A DNA stretch of 64,000 nucleotides from Thermocaproicibacter melissae (GTDB lineage: Bacteria > Bacillota > Clostridia > Oscillospirales > Acutalibacteraceae). Positions 42,578 to 50,503 of this stretch are shown here, one piece after another. The stretch spans positions 1 to 64,000 of the forward strand of contig NZ_CP101827.1 of assembly GCF_024498295.1 (NCBI RefSeq), in the 5' to 3' direction. The translations under genes and the position numbers were made by a program. Under the pieces are notes generated by a model, which saw only the letters and a list, made by a program, of their open reading frames with translations, did no database searches and was not told where the DNA came from. Numbering within the stretch: the stretch's first letter is position 1; each line of letters opens with the position of its first letter.

Positions 42578-43588
42578 TCAGCCGTTCAGAGGCAGAACGG
42601 AGCTTCCCTGCTGAATTTGCGTAGAGAGTGTCACCGTCATGGCCGCTCCGGTGTTTTTTCCGGTAAGGCGGCTGAGTATGACATTCGCGGCCTGCACACC
42701 GATTTCTTCCAAGGGCTGCGTCACAATCGTCAGCGGCGGGTGAACAACGCGGGAAAGATTTTGATTGTCGAAACCGATGAAGGACAGCTCCCCGGGAATC
42801 CGTATTCCACATTCGTTAATAGCAATAATCGCACCCAATGTCATTTCATAATTTGTAACAAACACCGCTGTCATGCCGTTATCGTCTTGCAGGAGCTTGC
42901 GCATACTCTCATAGCCGCCCTGCAGGGTATAGTCGCTATACACAATGAGACGCTCATCCTCTTTAATCCCATAACGGTTCAGAGCAGCTTTATAACCCTC
43001 CTTCCGCTGCCGGGAGGTGTAAATGTCCTGCGGCCCCACAATGATTCCGATGCGGCGATGCCCTTGCTCCAGCAGGAGAGAGACGGCTTCATCCGCGGCT
43101 CTGGCATTGTCAATCACAACACTGTCCACATTCTTCAGCTTCGGAATGATGCGGTCAATCAGCAAAACCGGAATACCCTTCTCCAGTGCGGGAAGAAGGT
43201 GTTTTCCTTCTTGGTCAACCGGCATATTGATGATTCCGTCCACCATTTTGCCAAGCAGAAATTTCACAGCGTCACATTCCAGTTTCTTATCCGTGTGGCA
43301 GTCGCAGATCATCACGCTGTAATTCTGACTGCGAAGGATTTTCTCCATTTTCGTAATAATCTGCGTAATGAACAGATTGCTCAACTCCGGGATAACGACG
43401 CCCACGGTGCGGCTCTTTTTCGATTTCAGGCCTCGCGCATATTCGTTCACGGTGTAACCCAGTTTCTTTATTGCGCGTTCAATCGCGACTCGATTCTGCT
43501 CCTTGAGCGTCGCCCCGTTGATATATTTTGAAATGGTTGCTACACTGAGCCCGGTTTCTTTCGCAATATCCTTTAAGGTAACAGACAC
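42578..43588 (-). CDS. LacI family transcriptional regulator
   Basis: A 336-residue repressor. The helix-turn-helix is VTLKDIAKETGLSVATISKYIN at the N-terminus, with the hinge region near residue 50. A periplasmic-binding-like sugar domain follows (VGVVIPELSNLF near 62, IGIIVGPQDIYTSRQRKEG near 180, LSFIGFDNQNLS near 268). It is divergent from the aldo/keto reductase and alpha-galactosidase genes, with two matching palindromes between them. Control of alpha-galactoside use and of its own gene is inferred from that layout. Confidence 0.92.
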   Translation of the reverse strand: MSVTLKDIAKETGLSVATISKYINGATLKEQNRVAIERAIKKLGYTVNEYARGLKSKKSRTVGVVIPELSNLFITQIITKMEKILRSQNYSVMICDCHTDKKLECDAVKFLLGKMVDGIINMPVDQEGKHLLPALEKGIPVLLIDRIIPKLKNVDSVVIDNARAADEAVSLLLEQGHRRIGIIVGPQDIYTSRQRKEGYKAALNRYGIKEDERLIVYSDYTLQGGYESMRKLLQDDNGMTAVFVTNYEMTLGAIIAINECGIRIPGELSFIGFDNQNLSRVVHPPLTIVTQPLEEIGVQAANVILSRLTGKNTGAAMTVTLSTQIQQGSSVLPLNG

Positions 43589-43694
43589 TTCAATTCACCC
43601 CGCCTGCCCTTTCTTCGTATGTCTGAAAATCAAAAGTCCAAACATCCAAGGACTGTTGACTTTCCCAAACTCTTATGATAGCATAGCATAAAAA

Positions 43695-43785
43695 TGAAAC
43701 GTTTAACTCTGAAAGGAATTTTTAGCAAATTTATACTCATAAAAACTCTGTAATATTCATATTTTTTATATTGTAAACGTTTCAC
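43695..43785. promoter_or_regulatory. Pair of LacI-type operators
   Basis: Two near-identical sites, TGAAACGTTTAAC (43695-43707) and TGTAAACGTTTCAC (43772-43785), share the palindromic core AAACGTTT. The reverse complement of the second reads GTGAAACGTTTACA. Centres are 78 bp apart in the divergent intergenic region, suited to loop formation by a tetrameric or paired repressor. Confidence 0.65.
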
Positions 43786-43897
43786 TCTAACATGTCAAAC
43801 TCGGCAACGATGTGAGCCGGCTAACGTCAAACAAATTCCGCCCTTGTAGTTCGGAGTCCGAAAAATTTTGAGCTCTTGCTCGGAAAGGAACATTGCT

Positions 43898-44923
43898 ATG
43901 GCAAATCAAGTTGATCCGAATACGGTTCCCACCTTTGCCCTCTCGAATGGGGACAAAATTCCTTGCATCGGCATGGGCACCTTTGGTTCCGATCACGTTC
44001 CACCGGAGGAAGTTGCCGATGCTGTGGCAGGCGCAATCCGCTGCGGTTACCGTTTGTTTGACTGTGCCTCCGTTTACGGAAACGAACCGCAAATCGGGAA
44101 GGTGTTCGACGCCGCATTTCGGGAAGGAATCGTAAAGCGCGAAGACCTGTTTATCATGAGCAAGGTTTGGAACGACCAGCACGGCAAGGGTGAAGTGCTC
44201 TTGGCATGTGCCAAAACGCTGAGAGACCTTCAGCTTGATTATCTGGACGCTTACTTTGTGCACTGGCCGTTCCCGAATTACCATGCACCCGGGTGTAGCG
44301 GTGATTTCCGCAGCCCTGACGCAAAGCCCTTTTCGGTGGATGATTTCATGGTCTGCTGGCGTCAGATGGAGCGCCTCTATGACATGGGGCTTGTGCGGAA
44401 TCTAGGAATGTCCAACATGACGATTCCGAAACTCAATGCCGTTCTTCCGCATTGCCGCATCAAGCCCACCCTGCTTGAAATGGAGCTTCACCCCAGTTTC
44501 CAGCAGAAGGAGCTGTTCGATTACGCCGTCTCTTTCCGAATTCAGCCCGTAGCATTCTGCCCGATCGGAAGTCCTTCCCGTCCGGAGCGCGACAAATCGC
44601 CCGACGATGTGGTGGATACCGAGCTTCCCATTGTTCGGGAGATTGCGAAAGTACATAATATCACTCCAGCGTTAGTCTGCCTGAAATGGGCTGTTCAGCG
44701 CGGGGCAATTCCGATTCCTTTTTCCGTTCACGAGGCTCACTATGTGGAAAATCTGAGATGCACAACCTGTGACCCGCTGAGCGACGAAGAGATGGCGGCG
44801 CTCCGTTCGGCGGATGCGAACTGCCGGCTGATTAAGGGACAGGTATTTCTGTGGCCGGGTGCTACCGACTGGCGCGACCTCTGGGATGTGAACGGTGAAA
44901 TTACAAATAAATTCGGCACATGA
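43898..44923 (+). CDS. Aldo/keto reductase
   Basis: A 341-residue NAD(P)H-dependent TIM-barrel oxidoreductase. The catalytic tetrad is visible: Asp and Tyr in RLFDCASVYGNEPQIG near residues 50-58, Lys in FIMSKVWND near 87, and His in YFVHWPFPN near 125. The C-terminal cofactor region follows VQRGAIPIPFSV near 272. The ATG at 43898 has AAGGA upstream. It precedes the alpha-galactosidase gene by 65 bases and faces the LacI regulator, so a sugar or sugar-derived aldehyde substrate is likely. The length is somewhat above the usual 280-320. Confidence 0.88.
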   Translation: MANQVDPNTVPTFALSNGDKIPCIGMGTFGSDHVPPEEVADAVAGAIRCGYRLFDCASVYGNEPQIGKVFDAAFREGIVKREDLFIMSKVWNDQHGKGEVLLACAKTLRDLQLDYLDAYFVHWPFPNYHAPGCSGDFRSPDAKPFSVDDFMVCWRQMERLYDMGLVRNLGMSNMTIPKLNAVLPHCRIKPTLLEMELHPSFQQKELFDYAVSFRIQPVAFCPIGSPSRPERDKSPDDVVDTELPIVREIAKVHNITPALVCLKWAVQRGAIPIPFSVHEAHYVENLRCTTCDPLSDEEMAALRSADANCRLIKGQVFLWPGATDWRDLWDVNGEITNKFGT

Positions 44924-44988
44924 AATCGAAAAGGACATGTTTCTTCCGGCGGACTGCCGGCACTTTCTAAAACGAAAGGGACGTTTTC

Positions 44989-47073
44989 ATGGATCAAGAA
45001 TTGCTCAGCGAATTTCTGTTCGGCGACATGAAGGTTCTTTACTTTCTGGACGAAGATCGCCACGCCGGATTCCAGTGTGTCCCGGCAGGCATGGAAAAAG
45101 ATATTGTAAAGAAGTGTGCTCTGGAACCGCTGGTGGAACTGTATTTCACGGGGGATCAGCCGAGTGACGGATTTACCGCCGGCCACACCATGCGGGGCAG
45201 CAGCACCGTGCGCGATTTCAAGTATCGGAAGCAGTCTGTGCAAGAGGGCGCTGGTTTTACCGATGTCATCACCGAGCTGGAAGACAGCAAGCAGCGCAGG
45301 ATTGTTCATACACTGCGCTACAGCCACGGCACACAGGCTTTTGCGGTGAGTGCGAAGGTCATGAACGCATCGTCTGAGGATGTGCAAATCGAAATGATTT
45401 CCAGCTTGAACCTCGGCGGACTGAGCCCGTTTGACCGCTCCAGTACGGAAGAAGAACTGATTTTGCACCGGATGAGAAGCTTCTGGAGCGCAGAAGGGCG
45501 TGTTCTCTCGCAAGATGTAGACGACCTTGGGCTGGAACCTTCCTGGGCCTGTTACGGAACGCGCATAGAAAAATTCGGCCAGATTGGTTCCATGCCGGTC
45601 CGCAGCTGGTTTCCGTTTGCGGCTGTTGAAGACCGTAAAGCCGGCGTGACGTTCGCATTTCAGCTTGCCTGCCCGTCTTCCTGGCAGTTTGAAATCACCC
45701 GTCGTGACCAAGGCCTGAGCGTCACCTGTGGTTTGGGCGACTATGTGTTTGCACACTGGCGCAAACGCCTTGCGCCGGACGATTCGTTTGAAACCCCGCC
45801 TGCATACTTTACGGTCGGAAAAGGCGGTCTCGATGAAGTCTCCCAGCGTCTGCTCACCATTCCTCAGCAGGAATATGAGCAGAGGCACCCACAGGAAAGT
45901 CTCCCGGTCGTTTTCAACGAATTCTGCACCTCTTGGGGAAAACCGACCGAAAGCAGCGTTGAAAAAATCGCGTACAAACTCCAAGGCCACGACATCGACT
46001 ATTTCGTCATCGACGCGGGCTGGTACGCAGGCGAAACGGGCTGGAGCGACAACGGCGGCGACTGGGTAGTCGGCAAAAAAATCTTCCCGTCTGGGATGCA
46101 GAAAACCGTGCAGACAATCCGTGACGCGGGAATGGTTCCCGGCATCTGGTTTGAGCTAGAGGACTGTGCCCCGCAGTCTGAATTATATCAGCACGGCACA
46201 TTTCTGCTGAAGCGCGACGGTATGACGCTCGGTGGCAGTCGTCGCTTTCTGGATATGCAGAATCCCGAAGCACGGGAATATCTCCGCACGAAGGTCATCC
46301 GTTTTCTAAAAGAAACCGGTTTCCGCTATCTGAAAATCGACTATAATGACACCATCGGCGTCGGCTGTGACGGTGAAGAATCCCTCGGCGAAAATCTGCG
46401 GAAGAATATGATGGCATCGGAAGACTTCTTTCAGGAAATTCGTCGCTCCGTTCCGGGTATCGTCATGGAAAACTGCTCTTCCGGCGGGCATCGGCTGGAA
46501 CCATCTCTGATGAGGCTATTTGACATGGCTTCGTTCTCTGACGCGCATGAATGTAAGGAGATTCCGATTATCGCAGCAAACCTGCACCGTCTGGTCCTTC
46601 CGGCACAGCTGCAAATCTGGGCGGTTCTCCGGAAAACAGACACGCTCGACCGCATCGTTTATTCCATGACAGCCGCGATGCTTGGTGTTTTATGTCTTTC
46701 GGGTGATGTGCTGGATTTGAGCGAAGCGCAATGGAAAGCGGTTGATGAGGGAATCGCTTTCTACCGCTCTGCTGCACCGATTATCCGCAGCGGAACAACG
46801 AAGTTCTACGGAACACGGATGAAAAAATACCGAGCGCCGGAAGGCTGGCAGGCAATTGTGCGGACACAGCGCGGCGGGAAAAGGACACTGGTCATCGTCC
46901 ATTCCTTCGCCGGCGAATTGCCTGAGACTCTTTCCATTCCAGTGCCGGAGTATTCCAAACTGAAAAAGATATACTCTGCCGGTGGAATTCAGGCATTCGT
47001 TGCGGATTCAAAGCTAAACCTCAGTCATCTGCGCAATTTCAACGGAGCTGCATTCCTCTTGGAAAATGAATAG
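44989..47073 (+). CDS. Alpha-galactosidase, GH36 family
   Basis: A 694-residue enzyme. The N-terminal beta-sandwich domain runs to about residue 300. The catalytic barrel includes DYFVIDAGWYAG near 335, LKIDYNDTIGVGCDG with the nucleophile Asp near 450, and MENCSSGGHRLEP and MASFSDAHE with the acid/base Asp near 500-520. It hydrolyses terminal alpha-galactose from melibiose, raffinose or galactomannan. No signal peptide, so it acts in the cytoplasm on imported sugar. No galactoside transporter is beside it; the MsmX-type ATPase 7 kb away might serve one elsewhere. Confidence 0.92.
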   Translation: MDQELLSEFLFGDMKVLYFLDEDRHAGFQCVPAGMEKDIVKKCALEPLVELYFTGDQPSDGFTAGHTMRGSSTVRDFKYRKQSVQEGAGFTDVITELEDSKQRRIVHTLRYSHGTQAFAVSAKVMNASSEDVQIEMISSLNLGGLSPFDRSSTEEELILHRMRSFWSAEGRVLSQDVDDLGLEPSWACYGTRIEKFGQIGSMPVRSWFPFAAVEDRKAGVTFAFQLACPSSWQFEITRRDQGLSVTCGLGDYVFAHWRKRLAPDDSFETPPAYFTVGKGGLDEVSQRLLTIPQQEYEQRHPQESLPVVFNEFCTSWGKPTESSVEKIAYKLQGHDIDYFVIDAGWYAGETGWSDNGGDWVVGKKIFPSGMQKTVQTIRDAGMVPGIWFELEDCAPQSELYQHGTFLLKRDGMTLGGSRRFLDMQNPEAREYLRTKVIRFLKETGFRYLKIDYNDTIGVGCDGEESLGENLRKNMMASEDFFQEIRRSVPGIVMENCSSGGHRLEPSLMRLFDMASFSDAHECKEIPIIAANLHRLVLPAQLQIWAVLRKTDTLDRIVYSMTAAMLGVLCLSGDVLDLSEAQWKAVDEGIAFYRSAAPIIRSGTTKFYGTRMKKYRAPEGWQAIVRTQRGGKRTLVIVHSFAGELPETLSIPVPEYSKLKKIYSAGGIQAFVADSKLNLSHLRNFNGAAFLLENE

Positions 47074-47082
47074 GCTAAAGCA

Positions 47083-47129
47083 AAAGTCTGCGCTTTTCCG
47101 CTTTTGGAAAAACGCAGGCTTACATTTTT
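47083..47129. terminator. Terminator between the alpha-galactosidase and lysozyme genes
   Basis: Long imperfect stem AAGTCTGCG-TTTTCC / GGAAAA-CGCAGGCTT followed by T-rich sequence. It lies between two convergent genes and can serve both. Confidence 0.7.
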
Positions 47130-47130
47130 A

Positions 47131-49200
47131 TTATTTGTCTATGATAATGTCACGGTCAACATTCCCCGAAATCCCAGAAATCTGTGGTAAGCCGGCCCCG
47201 TTGCTGTATTGCCACATAGCAAAGGAATAATCGGGTAAAGTATCCCTGTAATTGGCAAGCCAGAGTTTGTTGTTCGTAAACAAGTTTGAATCTAAAACAT
47301 TTCGTATGAAGTTCGGGTTTGAATAGATTCCGGTCTGGCCTGAATATCCTTTGCTTTTCAAAGTGTCCATAACGATTTTGATGTCCTTGTTGACCTGTGC
47401 TTTATTTGCACATGGATCAAATGCAGGCTTTGTGATTTTGCCTGAATTATCCTTAATGACTTTCGGCCACCAAGTATTGTTCTCCACATCAAGATACACA
47501 CCAAGCGGCGGATGGTCCCCGTTCAGCAACCGAAGAATATGCCTTGCCTCACTTGCGGCTTCGGTTTCATTCATCGCATAAGAAAACAAATAGACTCCGT
47601 AAGGGATGCCGAGACGTTTACATTCCGAAATGTTGCGCATAGCGTAAGCATCGTCTTGATCGGATTCATCACTGCCCCACCCGATTCGGATCATGGCAAA
47701 CTCGACTCCGTCGTTTTTGACTTTCGCCCAGTCGATTTGCCCCTGATAGCTGGATACATCAATGCCAAATCGTGAAGAAAGGACTCCGCTGGAAGAGAAA
47801 TAATAAGCTTTTCCATTAATTATTTTTAGGCCCGTACAGTAAAGGCCGTTCTGGTAATAATATTTTTTCCCGTTAATAACACACCAGCCGTTACAATTAT
47901 GTGTCGGAGTGGCTCCTTCTCGGCCCTCTTTTTTCCCATGGAAAATGTAGTGCAGATAATATTGCACATAATTATCTCCGTACCATTTCTGTAAATCAGG
48001 ATAATTGGAGCGATATACTGTCACATTGAACTCAGAGGAGGCCTGGCGTCCTTCTGACATGCCGTGGTTTACAAAGTGCGTCAGCATAGCCACGTCATCG
48101 TCTTTGTAGTATTTTGCAAGGTCCGGGTTATGATCGAGATAATATTGATAATCGTAAACTGAGGAATAGTTGACGCCGTTCAGCGTCGTGATGGCACCAA
48201 CCATCTTCGTTGTACCGGTCGCAACGCGTTTTTCTTTTTGGCCGTGATTTATATAGTGCAAAAAATACAGTTTCCAATTCTTTCCGTACCAGCGGCGTAA
48301 ATCCGGATATCGCAGATAATAGGAGTGAACGTCAAACGATGCCGAAGCCCTCCGGCCTTCCGACATGCCGTGGTCTACAAAGTGCGTCAGCAAAGCCACA
48401 TCATCGTCTTTGTAATATTTTACAAGGTCCGGATTATGGTCGAGATAATATTGATAATCATAGACTGCGGAATAGTCAACACCATTTAGTATAGTGATGG
48501 TACCCACTAACTTCGTTGTACCGGTCGCGACACGTTTTTCTTTTTTGCCGTGATTCATATAATGCAAAAAATACAGTTTCCAATTCTTTCCGTACCAGCG
48601 GCGTAAATCTGGGTACCGCAGATAATAGGAGTGAACGTCAAACGATGCCGAAGCCCTCCGGCCTTCCGACATGCCGTGGTCTACAAAGTGCGTCAGCAAA
48701 GCCACATCATCGTTTTTGTAGTATTTTGCAAGGTCCGGGTTATGATAGAGATAATATTGATAATCATAGACTGCGGAATAGTCCACGCCGTTCAACACAG
48801 TGATGGCGCCAACCAACTTTGTTGTACCGGTCGCGATGCGTTTTTCTTTTATGCCGTGATTCATATAGTGCAAAAAATACAATTTCCAATTCTTTCCGTA
48901 CCAGCGGCGTAAATCCGGATATCGCAGATAATAGGAGTGAACGTCAAACGATGCCGAAGCCCTCCGGCCTTCCGACATGCCGTGTTGAACAAAATGCTGT
49001 AGGGTCTTTGCCACATCTCCGTGAAATGCTTTCGCCACATCGGGATTGTGCGCTATGTAATACTGATAGTTATAAACAGGAGAATAATCGATTCCACCAT
49101 ATACTGTGGTACTTGCGGAGGAAGTCTTTTCTGGAAACAGTAAGAGAGAAAAAAATAAGAGACTGATGATTAGAAAAACATAGCTATATTTTTTTTTCAT
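47131..49200 (-). CDS. Secreted GH25 lysozyme with four long tandem repeats
   Basis: A 689-residue protein. A signal peptide (about 30 residues, YVFLIISLLFFSLLLF) is followed by four 102-residue repeats (about residues 33-440), each made of two related units, one with YxYYxxHNPDLAK and HGMSEGR, one with YYLRYPDLRRWYGKN and YMNHGxKEKR. Next is a short glucan/choline-binding-like segment (GKKYYYQNGLYCTG, KAYYFSSSG). The C-terminal 200 residues are a GH25 muramidase: GIDVSSYQGQIDW, YLDVEN (catalytic Asp and Glu), GIYSNPNF, LWLANY, AMWQYSNG. It cuts the glycan strands of peptidoglycan outside the cell. The repeats probably bind wall polymers. Confidence 0.9.
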   Translation of the reverse strand: MKKKYSYVFLIISLLFFSLLLFPEKTSSASTTVYGGIDYSPVYNYQYYIAHNPDVAKAFHGDVAKTLQHFVQHGMSEGRRASASFDVHSYYLRYPDLRRWYGKNWKLYFLHYMNHGIKEKRIATGTTKLVGAITVLNGVDYSAVYDYQYYLYHNPDLAKYYKNDDVALLTHFVDHGMSEGRRASASFDVHSYYLRYPDLRRWYGKNWKLYFLHYMNHGKKEKRVATGTTKLVGTITILNGVDYSAVYDYQYYLDHNPDLVKYYKDDDVALLTHFVDHGMSEGRRASASFDVHSYYLRYPDLRRWYGKNWKLYFLHYINHGQKEKRVATGTTKMVGAITTLNGVNYSSVYDYQYYLDHNPDLAKYYKDDDVAMLTHFVNHGMSEGRQASSEFNVTVYRSNYPDLQKWYGDNYVQYYLHYIFHGKKEGREGATPTHNCNGWCVINGKKYYYQNGLYCTGLKIINGKAYYFSSSGVLSSRFGIDVSSYQGQIDWAKVKNDGVEFAMIRIGWGSDESDQDDAYAMRNISECKRLGIPYGVYLFSYAMNETEAASEARHILRLLNGDHPPLGVYLDVENNTWWPKVIKDNSGKITKPAFDPCANKAQVNKDIKIVMDTLKSKGYSGQTGIYSNPNFIRNVLDSNLFTNNKLWLANYRDTLPDYSFAMWQYSNGAGLPQISGISGNVDRDIIIDK
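47930..49130 (-). repeat. Four 306-bp tandem repeats
   Basis: The phrase around TCCGGCCTTCCGACATGCCG recurs at 48351, 48657 and 48963, with a diverged copy at 48045: a fixed period of 306 bp. Three copies are nearly identical at the DNA level; the copy next to the catalytic domain is diverged. This marks recent duplication or gene conversion and allows copy-number change. Confidence 0.9.
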
Positions 49201-49503
49201 TCTTTGGTAGGCCCCCCTATGTATTTGGATACCATCTTCCTTTAGGAAGCGAAAAGCATACTAAATATGTAATCGACATAAAATAACAAATTTTTATATA
49301 CTTTTATAGATTAAATTTTTAAAATTCACTCAACATATTGTCCTGCTGGTGAAACCGCAATCAAAAAATGAAAGCGCGGAGCAGACACTCTGTTCCGCGC
49401 TTTTCATATCCAAATGTTTCGAGTCAACAGAAGGGACTTGCAACAGTCTTTTTTCATGCGCATATACTAATGATACTATCCAACCCCGAAAGGAGAAAAA
49501 CTT
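49201..49503. other. Intergenic region between lysozyme and sigK
   Basis: The first part is very AT-rich and presumably holds the lysozyme promoter. A hairpin at 49369-49405 (AAAGCGCGGA / TCCGCGCTTT) looks like a terminator although both flanking genes read away from it. A sigma-K promoter follows. Confidence 0.5.
49443..49469 (+). promoter_or_regulatory. Sigma-K type promoter of sigK
   Basis: AC (49443-49444), 16 bp, CATATACTA (49461-49469) matches AC-N16/17-CATANNNTA exactly, 35 bases before the start codon. It implies autoregulation of sigK. Confidence 0.65.
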
Positions 49504-50190
49504 ATGCTGTGTGCCGCAATCGGTGCAGCTCTTTCCGGGCTGATCTTTTTTGTGCTTCATGTCACAGGTTCCGGTTCTTTTCCGAGACCTCTCACTGCAG
49601 CGGAAGAAAAAGATTGTTTGGAGCGAATGAAGCACGGGGACGAATCCGCGAAGGCGGAATTGATTGAACACAACCTGCGTCTTGTGGCTCACATCATCAA
49701 AAAATATTATTCCAACTCGGCCGATCAAGACGACCTTATCTCCATCGGAACCATCGGGCTGATTAAAGCCGTCAACACGTTTGACAGTTCAAAGGGAATC
49801 CGTCTTTCCAGCTATGCGGCAAGGTGTATTGCCAATGAAGTCCTCATGTATTTCCGCTCCACACGGAAGAGCGCACAGGACATCTCCATCAATGAGCCGA
49901 TTGACACCGACAAAGACGGCAATGCTCTTACCCTTATGGACATTATGTCTTCCGACGATGATATTCTCGAGCATCTTGACTATAAAATCAAATCCGAGCA
50001 ACTGCGCCGATACATAACGGACACCTTATCTCCACGCGAGCAGCGGATTATCCGCCTGCGCTACGGGCTTGATGACCGCGAACCGCTGACGCAACGTGAA
50101 GTGGCGCAAGAACTCGGCATCTCACGTTCGTATGTTTCACGCATCGAAAAAAAAGCATTGATGACCCTTTACCGAAAATTCAACAAATAG
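49504..50190 (+). CDS. sigK: RNA polymerase sporulation sigma factor SigK
   Basis: A 228-residue sigma-70 family protein active in the mother cell late in sporulation. The N-terminal 20 residues are hydrophobic (AALSGLIFFVLHVTGSGSFP), as in pro-sigma-K, which is cleaved at the forespore membrane. Region 2 includes LIEHNLRLVAHIIKKYY and DLISIGTIGLIKAVNTFD; region 4 includes LSPREQRIIRLRYGLDD and VAQELGISRSYVSRIEKKA. The gene is continuous, not split by a skin-type prophage element. AAGGAGAAAA precedes the ATG. Confidence 0.94.
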   Translation: MLCAAIGAALSGLIFFVLHVTGSGSFPRPLTAAEEKDCLERMKHGDESAKAELIEHNLRLVAHIIKKYYSNSADQDDLISIGTIGLIKAVNTFDSSKGIRLSSYAARCIANEVLMYFRSTRKSAQDISINEPIDTDKDGNALTLMDIMSSDDDILEHLDYKIKSEQLRRYITDTLSPREQRIIRLRYGLDDREPLTQREVAQELGISRSYVSRIEKKALMTLYRKFNK

Positions 50191-50269
50191 AAAATATTCT
50201 TTCATAATTTTCGCTTAAAATAGCAGCATGTGGAAGAAGTCGCGACAATTTAGTTCCATTGCAAAAAGA

Positions 50270-50298
50270 TTGACTTGATGTTACAAAAATAGTATTAT
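50270..50298 (+). promoter_or_regulatory. Sigma-A promoter of the FucNAc cluster
   Basis: TTGACT (50270-50275), 17 bp, TATTAT (50293-50298). It leaves a leader of about 200 nt before the first gene. Confidence 0.65.
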
Positions 50299-50354
50299 TA
50301 AGTCTTGCAAGCTTGGCAAATCTTTAAGATACAGTGTGCATATTATGATTCTTT

Positions 50355-50397
50355 AACCGCCGTTGGTACCCCATTTGGGATAAGTATCAGCGCGGTT
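50355..50397 (+). promoter_or_regulatory. Structured element in the long 5' leader
   Basis: Outer stem AACCGC (50355-50360) / GCGGTT (50392-50397) encloses an inner stem CCCA / TGGG (50370-50379). No long T-run follows, so it is not a simple terminator. No riboswitch class fits that I can name. Confidence 0.35.
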
Positions 50398-50503
50398 AAT
50401 ATTTGTTTAATAAATGGATAAAACCGCTGGATGATTCACTATCTCAAAAGTATGTGCTTTTTTTGAAAATTTTTTGAAATTTTGGGATATTGGAGAAATG
50501 TTT

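Noticed and set aside
43695-43785. CcpA cre sites
   Set aside because: The central CG is one base out of register with the cre consensus; LacI-type operators fit better.
44740-45990. 416-codon open frame on the minus strand
   Set aside because: Antisense shadow of the alpha-galactosidase gene with no start signal.
47930-49130. CRISPR-like array
   Set aside because: The repeats are 306 bp, in frame and coding for protein modules; there are no short repeats with unique spacers.
49330-49728. 132-codon minus-strand ORF before sigK
   Set aside because: It crosses a terminator hairpin, the sigK promoter and the sigK start; the translation shows no family pattern.
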